Source: JBDLSY01 sp041170585
GTDB taxonomy: Bacteria > Pseudomonadota > Gammaproteobacteria > Burkholderiales > Burkholderiaceae_C
Length of the DNA stretch: 25,787 bases
Direction of reading: 5' to 3'
NCBI GenBank assembly: GCA_041170585.1
Contig: JBEDNN010000043.1
Coordinates: forward strand, 1-25,787
Made by a program: the position numbers and the translations under genes. A model generated the notes under the pieces. That model had not been told where the DNA came from. It worked only from the letters and a program-made list of their open reading frames with translations, and did no database searches. This document shows, piece after piece, positions 14,672-22,719 of the stretch (its first letter is position 1; every line of letters starts with the position of its first letter).

Positions 14672-15601
14672 ATGCAAATTATGTTAATTAGTTCACGTTG
14701 GTCAGAACCAAAAAGTTATGATTTGTCTAAACGGATAGTGCTAATTATAAGCCTATCAACATTTATTTTATCCGCATTAATTGCTGTAGCTTTATATGGT
14801 TTAACCCTTAAATACTCTGCTAATATCCCGATACCATTTTTAAGAGAAACCTTTATGAACGCTGCCGTTACTGAACAAAAAAGACAGGACCAGTTTGTAC
14901 GTGAAAATATTAATTTAATGGCTATTCAATTGGGTGAGGTAAAAGCACAATTACTTAAATTAGAAGCTTTAGGCAATAGAGTCAGCGGATTAGCGGGTTT
15001 AAAAAAAGAATTTGATTTTAAAGGTTTATCAGGACAAGGCGGTTTAGAAATTAATCCCCAAACAATTGGTTTGCCGCAATTATTAACGGCTTTAGAATCG
15101 ACCAATAAACAGTTAAATCAATACAATGATGTTTTTAATATTTTAGAAAGTGAATTATTAGACAACACTTTAAAAGCTAGGCAAATTTTAACCACGTTGC
15201 CTGTCAAAGGTGTTGGTGTCGGTAGCGGTTATGGCATACGTACCGACCCTTTTACAGGCAATACTGCTTTTCATCAAGGGCTTGATTTTGCAGCACCAAC
15301 AGGGACGCCCATTCTATCAGCTGCAGGTGGCGTTGTGATTACTGTTGAACTACACAATGGTTATGGCAATATGGTTGAGGTAGACCACGGTAATAATTTA
15401 GTGACGCGCTATGCACATACCTCTCGATTTTTAGTAAAAATAGGTGACATTGTCAAACGCGGACAAGCGATTGCTGAAGTGGGTTCTACAGGCCGTTCAA
15501 CAGGACCTCATTTACACTTTGAAGTATTGGTTAATGGCGAAGCACAAAATCCTATGCGATTTTTAGCAGCAGGTAATGATTTAAATAGTGTTAAGCGATA
15601 A
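14672..15601 (+). CDS. M23-family metallopeptidase, membrane anchored
   Basis: M23 (LytM-type) enzymes cut peptidoglycan cross-bridges. The 309-aa product has an N-terminal membrane anchor (about residues 21-44), a helical and probably coiled-coil region (60-175), and a C-terminal LytM domain. The zinc ligands are complete: H201 and D205 in HQGLDFAAP, and H282 in HLHF (H280, H282), with the catalytic H249 in RYAHTS. So it should be an active enzyme rather than an EnvC/NlpD-type activator. I start at the ATG at 14672 because AGGAG lies 7 nt upstream; an ATG at 14630 would add 14 residues without a ribosome binding site. It is divergent from the dciA-like gene, as in the betaproteobacterial dciA-M23-secA arrangement, but secA is missing downstream. 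Confidence 0.93.
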   Translation: MQIMLISSRWSEPKSYDLSKRIVLIISLSTFILSALIAVALYGLTLKYSANIPIPFLRETFMNAAVTEQKRQDQFVRENINLMAIQLGEVKAQLLKLEALGNRVSGLAGLKKEFDFKGLSGQGGLEINPQTIGLPQLLTALESTNKQLNQYNDVFNILESELLDNTLKARQILTTLPVKGVGVGSGYGIRTDPFTGNTAFHQGLDFAAPTGTPILSAAGGVVITVELHNGYGNMVEVDHGNNLVTRYAHTSRFLVKIGDIVKRGQAIAEVGSTGRSTGPHLHFEVLVNGEAQNPMRFLAAGNDLNSVKR

Positions 15602-15644
15602 ATTAATCACTATACTAGGCTAATTTAATAGTTGTAGCTTGAAT

Positions 15645-15696
15645 AAGTTGTATGGCTAATATCCTAATATAAGTTGTATGGCTAATATCCTAATGA
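15645..15696. repeat. 26-bp tandem duplication (2 copies)
   Basis: A 26-bp unit beginning AAGTTGTATGGCTAATATCC occurs at 15645-15670 and 15671-15696, differing only in the last two bases. It is non-coding, between the M23 gene and the FAD/Fe-S oxidoreductase gene. Confidence 0.85.
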
Positions 15697-15734
15697 TAGT
15701 TAAGCGATAGTGAAATGCTTATATTAATGCCAAC

Positions 15735-15811
15735 GCTTTTAATATAATGCTTTTAATATAATGCTATTTATAATATTTATAATGTTTTTAATACAATGTC
15801 TTTAATACAAT
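15735..15811. repeat. 14-bp repeats upstream of the FAD/Fe-S oxidoreductase gene
   Basis: GCTTTTAATATAAT occurs twice in tandem (15735-15762). A related pair, GTTTTTAATACAAT and GTCTTTAATACAAT, follows at 15784-15811. Each contains a TATAAT- or TACAAT-like hexamer, so several potential -10 elements lie 85-160 bp before the start codon. The 295-bp gap 15602-15896 holds nothing else recognisable. Confidence 0.75.
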
Positions 15812-15896
15812 GCATTGTTAATGCTGTAATTTTCTTAAGCCACATATATGACCGTCGTATCTCAATATATGATGGCACTCACGCTAAATTTCCATT

Positions 15897-18800
15897 ATGA
15901 ATACAATGCTCACCCCTGTTGCTACTAACGTATTAGCAAGTACTGCTCAAGATAATCTTCAAGACAGTTCAAATGCCCGCTTACGCGAAATTCCTTATAA
16001 CTACACTAGCTTTTCTGATAAAGAAATAGTTCAGCGTTTATTAGGTGACGATATTTGGAATGTCTTAAATGAGTTGCGTAGCGAACGCCGTACAGGGCGT
16101 AGTGCTAAAATGCTTTATGAAGTATTAGGTGATATATGGGTCGTTGAGCGTAATCCTTATTTACAAGATGATTTACTGGATAACCCTAAACGCCGTGCAG
16201 CACTTATTGAAGCTTTACTACACCGCTTAAGTGATATTGATCGCAGACGTACTAAAGATGTACAACATACTTCGACGGTTAATTCTTCCGGACAAGTACG
16301 TAGCCAAAAAGTAGAAGTATTGCTTCAAGCAGCCAGTGAAGCTGTATTACGTTTTGACCAACGCTTTGATGAAGTGGCTGATTTGCGTAAACGTACTACC
16401 AAGGTTTTTGGAAAATTTACCGCTAAAGACAATGTTAAATTTGATGGTTTGAGCCGTGTCAGTCATGTAACAGATGCCACAGATTGGCGTGTAGAGTACC
16501 CGTTTGTAGTGCTATGCCCTGATACCGAAGATGAAGTGCCTGCAATGGTAAAAGCCTGTATTGCTTTAGGACTAACCATCGTTCCACGTGGTGGTGGTAC
16601 GGGCTATACGGGTGGAGCTGTTCCGTTGCATTGGAATACTGCTGTCATTAATACTGAAAAATTAGAGCAGCTTGATGCTGTACGTATGCAAGTGTTACCG
16701 GGTACTAACCGTGAATATGCCACGGTGTTTAGTGGGGCAGGCGTAGTCACTAAACGTGTATCAGACATTGCTGATGCTAATGGCCGTGTATTTGCTGTAG
16801 ACCCTACCAGTAGCGAGGCCAGTTGTATCGGTGGCAACGTTGCTATGAATGCAGGTGGTAAAAAAGCAGTGTTATGGGGAACTGCATTAGACAACTTAGC
16901 TAGCTGGCGTATGGTTGATCCACAAGGTGATTGGTTAGAAATCACGCGTATGGATCATAATTTTGGCAAAATTCACGATGCTGCTGTAGCCACTTTTCGC
17001 CTAGAGTGGAAAGATGGTAACGTGTCGCCAACCAAAGCTAAATTACTCCGTACTGAAACTTTAGTTATTCCTGGTAGTCATTTTCGTAAAGTCGGTTTAG
17101 GTAAAGATGTAACCGATAAGTTTTTAGCGGGTTTACCGGGCGTACAAAAAGAAGGCACAGATGGTTTAATTACCAGTGCAACTTGGATTTTGCACCGTAT
17201 GCCCAAACACGTTAGAACAGTTTGTTTAGAATTTTTTGGTCAAGCCAAACAAGCCGTCCCTAGTATCGTTGAAATTAAAGATTATTTAGATGCCTTAAGC
17301 CGCTTGCCTCGTCCAGAAGGTACACCAACGGATTATGCACCTGTATTGTTGGCTGGTTTAGAGCATTTAGATGAACGTTATTTACGCGCCGTGGGTTACG
17401 CTACTAAGTCTAAAAAAGGCCATAATAATGGCAGCGGCGGTAGTGCAGCCAGTGTGCCAAAAATGGTATTAATTGGTGATATTGTGGGCGACGATGAATC
17501 TGAAGTAGCCCGTGCTACCAGTGAAGTCGTCCGTATTGCTAATTTACGGAATGGTGAGGGATTTACTGCCGTCAGTGCTGATGCCCGCAAAACTTTTTGG
17601 TTAGACCGTAACCGTACTGCGGCGATTTCTAAGCATACGAATGCGTTTAAATTAAATGAAGACGTCGTCATTCCATTACATAGAATGGGTGAATATACCG
17701 AAGCTATTGAACGAATCAATATTGAGTTATCCATTAAAAATAAATTGGTGATGATTGATGCCTTAATAGCATTTTTTGAAACCAATTCATTGAGTCAGTA
17801 TATTGCGGCTTCGGGCGACTCTGAAGTGGATAGCTTGCCTAAAAACGAAATTTTAGGCGAACGCGTACAAGAATCTTTAACATTATTAGTACAAACACGC
17901 GCGCGTTGGTATTATTTGCTGACACACATGGCAGATACTTTAATGGATACTTTGCCTATATTACACACATTAGGGCTAGATACCGAAACGGTTCAACAGG
18001 CACAGATTCGGTTTAATCAACAGTCTGATACAACTATTTTTCAACTACTACAAGACCGTACCTTCCGTATTAGCTATAAACAAACCTTACGAACAGCGTT
18101 TAACCGCATTTTTACGGGTGCTGCTTTCGCCCCCATTTTGGCAGAAATTAAAGCGATACATGGCCGTATATTAAAAAGCCGTGTATTTGTAGCGTTGCAC
18201 ATGCATGCAGGTGATGGCAATGTACATACTAATTTACCTGTTAATAGTGCTGATTATGGCATGCTGACTCAAGCCAATGAAACAGTGGTGCGAATTATGC
18301 AAATCGCGCGTGATTTAGACGGGGTTATTAGTGGTGAACACGGTATCGGCATTACTAAACTAGAGTTTTTGACTGAAGCAGAATTGGCCCCGTTTGCAGC
18401 CTATAAAGCTAAAATAGACCCTGAAGGCCGTTTCAATAAAGGCAAGTTACTAGCCCATGCTGATTTGCGTGGGGCTTATACGCCCAGCTTTAGTTTAATG
18501 GGGCATGAATCATTAATTATGCAACAAAGCGGTAATGCGTCGAGCAATATTGCTGCAATTGCTAACAGTGTAAAAGATTGTTTACGCTGCGGTAAATGTA
18601 AGCCTGTATGTGCCACGCATGTGCCGCGTGCTAACTTATTGTACAGCCCACGCAATAAAATTTTAGCCACTAGTTTATTAATTGAAGCGTTTTTATACGA
18701 AAGTCAAACCCGTCGTGGTATTAGTATTAAGCATTGGGAAGAGTTTGAAGATGTTGCAGAGCATTGTACCGTTTGCCATAAATGCTTAAGCCCTTGCCCT

Positions 18801-19994
18801 GTGAAAATTGATTTTGGTGATGTATCCATGAATATGCGTAATTTATTGCGTGAAATGGGTCAAAAATCGTTTAATCCGGTGAATAAAGCAGCTATGTTTT
18901 TCTTAAATGCAACAGACCCAACCACGATTAATGTAATGCGTACGGCAATGGTTGATGTCGGCTTTAAAGCCCAGCGTTTAGGCAATCAAATGTTGCGTGG
19001 TTTTGCCCATTTTCAGGTCAAAAAGCCACCTGCAACGGTCGGTAAAGCACCGATGAAAGAGCAAGTCATTCATTTTATCAATAAAAAGTTACCCAGTGGT
19101 TTACCTAAACAAGCCGTACGAAAATTACTGGATATTGAAGACAGTAAATATGTGCCCATTATTCGTAATCCAAAATTGTCTAGTGAAAGTGAAGCCGTAT
19201 TTTACTTTCCAGGTTGCGGCAGTGAACGCTTATTCAGCCAAGTCGGTTTAGCCACCCAAGCGATGCTCTGGCACGCAGGTGTACAAACAGTGTTGCCACC
19301 TGGCTATTTATGTTGCGGTTATCCGCAAAGAGGCAGTGGGCAGTTTGATAAGGCTGATAAAATCGTCACCGATAACCGCGTATTGTTTCACCGTGTAGCC
19401 AATACCTTAAACTATTTAGAGATTAAAACGGTTGTAGTCAGTTGTGGTACCTGCTATGACCAGTTACAAGCCTATCAATTTGATAGTATTTTTCCTGGTT
19501 GCAGAATTATTGATATTCATGAGTATCTACTTGAAAAAGGCATCACATTACAGACTAATAATGGATATTTATTTCATGACCCATGCCATAGTCCTATGAA
19601 GTTACAAGACCCGATGAAAACTGTTAAAGCCCTAGTCGGTGATGCGGTAGTTAAAGCAGAGCGTTGCTGCGGTGAAAGTGGTACTTTTGGAGTCTCTCGT
19701 CCCGATATTGCGACTCAAGTTCGTTTTAGAAAGGAAGAAGAATTACAAAAAAATGAAGCACAATTGGCTAAACTAACCGGTAAAACAGTGGGTGAAAAAG
19801 CCAGTACTAAGATTTTGACCAGTTGTCCGAGTTGTTTGCAAGGTTTAAACCGCTATGGCAATGACTTAAATAATGGTTTATTGGAAGCGGATTATATTGT
19901 GGTAGAAATGGCTAATCAAATATTAGGTGCAGAATGGATGAAACACTATGTTGATAATGCTAACAATGGTGGTATTGAGCGGGTGCTAGTTTAA
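15897..19994 (+). CDS. DUF3683 FAD-binding and iron-sulfur oxidoreductase
   Basis: This 1365-aa protein joins parts that are separate subunits in glycolate or D-lactate oxidases. The N-terminus (about 30-110: IPYNYTSFSDKE, RTGRSAKMLYEVLGDIWV) is DUF3683. A PCMH FAD-binding domain follows (about 190-370) with RGGGTGYTGG at 231-240. The FAD-oxidase C-terminal domain carries HMHAGDGNVH (768-777) and SGEHGIG. Two ferredoxin motifs come next (C895, C898, C901, C905 and C957, C960, C963, C967). The C-terminus has two CCG domains (CCG at 1139-1141; later CCGESG and SCPSC). The fusion is typical of Burkholderiales; it probably oxidises a 2-hydroxy acid and passes electrons to the respiratory chain, but the substrate is not established from sequence. 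A Gly/Ser/Asn-rich insert near residue 510 looks lineage-specific. All cofactor motifs are intact. No clear ribosome binding site is seen. Confidence 0.95.
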   Translation: MNTMLTPVATNVLASTAQDNLQDSSNARLREIPYNYTSFSDKEIVQRLLGDDIWNVLNELRSERRTGRSAKMLYEVLGDIWVVERNPYLQDDLLDNPKRRAALIEALLHRLSDIDRRRTKDVQHTSTVNSSGQVRSQKVEVLLQAASEAVLRFDQRFDEVADLRKRTTKVFGKFTAKDNVKFDGLSRVSHVTDATDWRVEYPFVVLCPDTEDEVPAMVKACIALGLTIVPRGGGTGYTGGAVPLHWNTAVINTEKLEQLDAVRMQVLPGTNREYATVFSGAGVVTKRVSDIADANGRVFAVDPTSSEASCIGGNVAMNAGGKKAVLWGTALDNLASWRMVDPQGDWLEITRMDHNFGKIHDAAVATFRLEWKDGNVSPTKAKLLRTETLVIPGSHFRKVGLGKDVTDKFLAGLPGVQKEGTDGLITSATWILHRMPKHVRTVCLEFFGQAKQAVPSIVEIKDYLDALSRLPRPEGTPTDYAPVLLAGLEHLDERYLRAVGYATKSKKGHNNGSGGSAASVPKMVLIGDIVGDDESEVARATSEVVRIANLRNGEGFTAVSADARKTFWLDRNRTAAISKHTNAFKLNEDVVIPLHRMGEYTEAIERINIELSIKNKLVMIDALIAFFETNSLSQYIAASGDSEVDSLPKNEILGERVQESLTLLVQTRARWYYLLTHMADTLMDTLPILHTLGLDTETVQQAQIRFNQQSDTTIFQLLQDRTFRISYKQTLRTAFNRIFTGAAFAPILAEIKAIHGRILKSRVFVALHMHAGDGNVHTNLPVNSADYGMLTQANETVVRIMQIARDLDGVISGEHGIGITKLEFLTEAELAPFAAYKAKIDPEGRFNKGKLLAHADLRGAYTPSFSLMGHESLIMQQSGNASSNIAAIANSVKDCLRCGKCKPVCATHVPRANLLYSPRNKILATSLLIEAFLYESQTRRGISIKHWEEFEDVAEHCTVCHKCLSPCPVKIDFGDVSMNMRNLLREMGQKSFNPVNKAAMFFLNATDPTTINVMRTAMVDVGFKAQRLGNQMLRGFAHFQVKKPPATVGKAPMKEQVIHFINKKLPSGLPKQAVRKLLDIEDSKYVPIIRNPKLSSESEAVFYFPGCGSERLFSQVGLATQAMLWHAGVQTVLPPGYLCCGYPQRGSGQFDKADKIVTDNRVLFHRVANTLNYLEIKTVVVSCGTCYDQLQAYQFDSIFPGCRIIDIHEYLLEKGITLQTNNGYLFHDPCHSPMKLQDPMKTVKALVGDAVVKAERCCGESGTFGVSRPDIATQVRFRKEEELQKNEAQLAKLTGKTVGEKASTKILTSCPSCLQGLNRYGNDLNNGLLEADYIVVEMANQILGAEWMKHYVDNANNGGIERVLV

Positions 19995-20031
19995 ATTAAT
20001 TTAAATTGATTATTTAAGGAGAACCACAATT

Positions 20032-20892
20032 ATGCAAGCTTTGTGGATGATTGTGGCGGCTGGTTTTTTTTCATTGGCTAATTTAGTGATTAAATTATCC
20101 ATCAATGATTCAAACCCAGCGCAGATGCTATTTTTTCGTGGTCTGTTTGCTGTGTTATGTATGAGTAGCTGGTGTTACTTTAAGCAATACAATGTACGCA
20201 CGCAGCACTTAAAATTGCATTTTGTACGCGGTATTAGTGGGGTAAGTGCTATTGCTTTATACACTTATGTACTGACTTTACTGCCGATGGTTACTGCTGT
20301 AACTATGAATTACACTTCACCGGTGTGGTTGGCTTTATTTACAGTATTCGTCGCATTAATTAAACGAACACAACAACCGCCTATTACTTTGATTGTATGT
20401 ATATTTAGTAGTATGTTAGGCGTTATCTTATTGTTAAAGCCCATTTTTGAAGAAGGTCAAACCACGACTGCGATATTGGGACTTTTATCGGGATTTTTTT
20501 CAGCTGTTGCTTATTGGCAAATCAAAAGTTTAAATAAAACGGGTGAAACGACTACGAAAATTGTTTTTTATCATTCAATCATGATGGTACTAGTAGGTGG
20601 CTTGTGGTGGTTGCTGACACCGCGTGCTTTAGAGTTTAATGCAATACCCAATTTGTTAATTATTGGTTTATTAACTATGGCAGGGCAGTTAGCTTTAACA
20701 TTTGCAATTTCCAATGGCTCTACTTTTTTTGCCAGTAGTTTAATGTACTTATCCATTGTTTTTTCAGCTATTTTAGGTGTTTTATTTACTAAGGATGGCA
20801 CTACAATTGATATTCTTGGTTATGTAGGGATTACGATTATTGTAGGTAGCTCTATTATGGCAGCGGCTTTAACGACTAAAAAATTAACATAA
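20032..20892 (+). CDS. DMT/EamA-family transporter
   Basis: The 286-aa product is very hydrophobic, with about ten membrane helices in two repeats, as in the drug/metabolite transporter superfamily. The first repeat starts MQALWMIVAAGFFSLANLVI and includes FFRGLFAVL and the MNYTSPVWLALF segment typical of EamA proteins. The second starts near residue 145. Substrate cannot be inferred; family members export amino acids, metabolites or purines. The ATG has AAGGAGA about 11-17 nt upstream. It follows the FAD/Fe-S oxidoreductase gene by 37 bp and precedes the chelatase gene by 9 bp, so the three may form one transcript. Confidence 0.9.
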   Translation: MQALWMIVAAGFFSLANLVIKLSINDSNPAQMLFFRGLFAVLCMSSWCYFKQYNVRTQHLKLHFVRGISGVSAIALYTYVLTLLPMVTAVTMNYTSPVWLALFTVFVALIKRTQQPPITLIVCIFSSMLGVILLLKPIFEEGQTTTAILGLLSGFFSAVAYWQIKSLNKTGETTTKIVFYHSIMMVLVGGLWWLLTPRALEFNAIPNLLIIGLLTMAGQLALTFAISNGSTFFASSLMYLSIVFSAILGVLFTKDGTTIDILGYVGITIIVGSSIMAAALTTKKLT

Positions 20893-20901
20893 TAATACAA
20901 A

Positions 20902-21354
20902 ATGATACAAAAAAATAATTCTATCAATAATTCTCTCACTAATTTAGTAGCACAAACAGGGCAGTTGTCTGGGCAACTACTCACTAAACAACACGGGCTT
21001 ATATTATTTGCACATGGCTCAAGAGACACGGCTTGGAAGCTTCCTTTTGAATCAATACTCGCTAAAGTTCAAATAAAGCAACCGCAATTACCTTGTGGTT
21101 TAGCGTATTTAGAACTAATGCAGCCTGATTTTGCCATGCAAACTGCTGATTTAGTTGCACAAGGTGTACGGCATATTCGGGTGTTACCCCTATTCTTAGC
21201 CGTCGGTAAACACTTGCGTGTTGATTTACCAGGCTTTGTACAAGAGGCACAGTTGGCTTATGCTAATATTGATTTAACCTTTGAAGTGTTACCAGCAGTT
21301 GGGGAAACTATGGTATTGCAGCAAGCAATTGTTGATTTAGCGTTGTCAAAATAA
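20902..21354 (+). CDS. Small CbiX/SirB-type sirohydrochlorin chelatase
   Basis: Small CbiX-family proteins insert Co2+ or Fe2+ (or act in Ni) into sirohydrochlorin, for cobalamin, siroheme or related cofactors. The 150-aa product has the two metal-binding histidines in their usual motifs: H38 in LFAHGSRD and H104 in VGKHLRVDLP. The segment CGLAYLELMQPDF is also typical. Usual length is about 120-130 aa, so the first ~30 residues (Asn/Gln-rich) are an extension. Only one Met is available as a start. No cob/cbi or siroheme genes are nearby, so the metal and pathway are unknown. It is 9 bp downstream of the transporter gene. Confidence 0.87.
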   Translation: MIQKNNSINNSLTNLVAQTGQLSGQLLTKQHGLILFAHGSRDTAWKLPFESILAKVQIKQPQLPCGLAYLELMQPDFAMQTADLVAQGVRHIRVLPLFLAVGKHLRVDLPGFVQEAQLAYANIDLTFEVLPAVGETMVLQQAIVDLALSK

Positions 21355-21375
21355 GACGGTTTATTATCAATAGAA

Positions 21376-21405
21376 TTGACAAAATATAGGTTTTTGAGGC
21401 ATAAT
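21376..21405 (+). promoter_or_regulatory. strong sigma-70 promoter of the str operon
   Basis: TTGACA (21376-21381), the consensus -35, is followed after 18 bp by CATAAT (21400-21405), five of six matches to the -10. It lies about 178 bp before the rpsL start, giving a leader of about 170 nt. This is the best promoter match in the window and fits a highly expressed ribosomal operon. Confidence 0.75.
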
Positions 21406-21453
21406 CCAATATCTTTGCATCAATTTTTGACTTTTATCGTGCTTTCATATAAA

Positions 21454-21473
21454 ACTGTGCTTCAGTGCATAGT
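21454..21473 (+). other. hairpin in the rpsL leader
   Basis: ACTGTGC and GCATAGT pair as a 7-bp stem (one G-U) around a 6-nt loop. No T-run follows, so it is not a terminator. The untranslated leader of rpsL (about 21412-21582) has no gene I accept; this hairpin is its only clear secondary-structure candidate. Confidence 0.4.
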
Positions 21474-21582
21474 TAAAATACCTTTGTATAAGTACTTAAT
21501 CAGTATGATACCAACCGTATCGTATAGTTATGGTTTATGTCGTTTTATTATTTTTTAAATTTAGCTTCACACAGTAGAAACT

Positions 21583-21969
21583 ATGCCAACTATTAATCAA
21601 CTCGTTCGTCAAGGTCGTCAATCTGAAGTGGTTAAAAGCAAAAGCCCTGCTTTAGCCAATTGCCCACAACGCCGTGGTGTGTGTACCAAAGTATATACAA
21701 CAACCCCTAAAAAGCCAAACTCTGCTTTGCGTAAAGTCGCTAAAGTTAGATTGACCAATGGTTTTGAAGTCATTTCTTACATTGGTGGTGAAGGTCATAA
21801 TCTACAAGAACACAGTGTCGTATTGGTTCGTGGTGGTCGTGTAAAAGATTTACCAGGTGTGCGTTACCATATTGTGCGTGGTTCACAAGATTTACAAGGT
21901 GTTAAAGACCGTAAACAGTCGCGTTCTAAATACGGTGCTAAACGCCCGAAAGCGGCTAAAGCCAAGTAG
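21583..21969 (+). CDS. rpsL: 30S ribosomal protein S12
   Basis: S12 sits at the decoding centre and controls fidelity. The 128-aa product carries MPTINQLVRQGR at the start, TTPKKPNSALRK (K43, K44) and RGGRVKDLPGVRYH (K88). K43 and K88 are the residues altered in classical streptomycin-resistant mutants; both are wild type. It ends in a basic Ala/Lys tail slightly longer than usual. No good Shine-Dalgarno precedes the ATG. A strong promoter lies upstream, and a terminator-like hairpin follows 32 bp after the stop, before rpsG. Confidence 0.98.
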   Translation: MPTINQLVRQGRQSEVVKSKSPALANCPQRRGVCTKVYTTTPKKPNSALRKVAKVRLTNGFEVISYIGGEGHNLQEHSVVLVRGGRVKDLPGVRYHIVRGSQDLQGVKDRKQSRSKYGAKRPKAAKAK

Positions 21970-22000
21970 TTTTAAATTATTTTAGTGTTTAAGTTTAGTG

Positions 22001-22035
22001 CCACAACCATGCTTTAGTGTGGCTGTGGTTTTTTT
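22001..22035 (+). terminator. intrinsic terminator or attenuator between rpsL and rpsG
   Basis: CCACAACCA (22001-22009) pairs with TGGCTGTGG (22020-22028), with one mismatch, and is followed at once by seven T residues (22029-22035). This is the best intrinsic terminator shape in the window. Lying inside the str operon it may be partial, lowering rpsG and fusA expression relative to rpsL. Confidence 0.75.
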
Positions 22036-22149
22036 GCAAGTTGCATCTGTAACTTGAGTAAGCGGTTAGCTTAATAGCTGACATTAGTATTTATAATATT
22101 TTATTATTTATATAATAAATAAATACGCCTGAATCCCTAAGGAGTTGTT

Positions 22150-22620
22150 ATGCCTCGTCGTCGTGAAGTCCCCAAACGTGATATTTTACCTGATCCAAAA
22201 TTTGGTAATGTTGAGTTAGCTAAGTTTATGAACGTTGTTATGCTTAGTGGTAAAAAAGCAGTTGCTGAAGGTATCGTTTATGGTGCTTTAGAGCAGATTC
22301 AAGCTAAAACTGGCAAAGATGCCATGGAAGTATTTAAAACCGCGATTGAAAATGTTAAACCTATGGTTGAGGTTAAATCTCGCCGTGTTGGTGGTGCAAA
22401 CTACCAAGTGCCTGTTGAAGTGCGTCCTTCACGCCGTTTAGCCTTGTCTATGCGTTGGATTCGTGAAGCGGCTAAAAAACGTGGTGAAAAAACGATGTTT
22501 TTACGCTTAGCTTCTGAACTAACAGAAGCGTCCGAAGGTAGAGGCGGTGCGATGAAAAAGCGTGATGAAGTTCACCGTATGGCTGATGCTAACAAAGCGT
22601 TTAGTCATTTCCGCTTCTAA
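22150..22620 (+). CDS. rpsG: 30S ribosomal protein S7
   Basis: S7 nucleates assembly of the 30S head and contacts the E site. The 156-aa product is standard: MPRRREVPKRDILPDPKFGN at the start, VEVKSRRVGGANYQVPVEVR in the centre and the AFSHFRF end. AAGGAG (22139-22144) is a strong ribosome binding site. The 180-bp gap after rpsL holds a terminator-like hairpin and another possible hairpin near 22066-22083. In E. coli the S12-S7 gap is where S7 represses its own translation; whether that applies here is inference. Confidence 0.98.
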   Translation: MPRRREVPKRDILPDPKFGNVELAKFMNVVMLSGKKAVAEGIVYGALEQIQAKTGKDAMEVFKTAIENVKPMVEVKSRRVGGANYQVPVEVRPSRRLALSMRWIREAAKKRGEKTMFLRLASELTEASEGRGGAMKKRDEVHRMADANKAFSHFRF

Positions 22621-22624
22621 ATAT

Positions 22625-22715
22625 TAGACTTCTTTCAAAGTCCTATTTATAGGAAAGCAAAATTTTGATTATTAAAGCTTAATAAGCACTTTTTAATAAT
22701 TTTGAAAGAAGTCTA
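22625..22715. repeat. 91-bp nested inverted-repeat element between rpsG and the unknown gene
   Basis: The ends are a perfect 15-bp inverted repeat, TAGACTTCTTTCAAA (22625-22639) and its complement (22701-22715). Inside lie TCCTATTTATAGGA (22641-22654, 6-bp arms), the palindrome CAAAATTTTG (22658-22667), and ATTATTAAA/TTTAATAAT arms (22668-22676, 22692-22700) around the palindrome GCTTAATAAGC (22677-22687). Only about a dozen bases are outside a repeat arm or palindrome. TA stands at both outer edges, as in elements with a TA target duplication. It starts 4 bp after the rpsG stop and ends 4 bp before the ATG of the unknown gene, so its right arm covers that gene's ribosome-binding region. It could be a small transposon relic or a structured RNA/terminator. 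Confidence 0.8.
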
Positions 22716-22719
22716 TTGT

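Noticed and set aside
21376..21558. 60-codon open reading frame between the chelatase gene and rpsL
   Set aside because: Its start is the TTG of the consensus -35 box of the str promoter, it has no ribosome binding site, and the peptide resembles nothing; it is the untranslated leader.
22702..22719. TTG start for the unknown str-operon gene
   Set aside because: It lies within the inverted-repeat arm and would place six residues including Glu before a clean Sec signal peptide that starts at the ATG at 22720.
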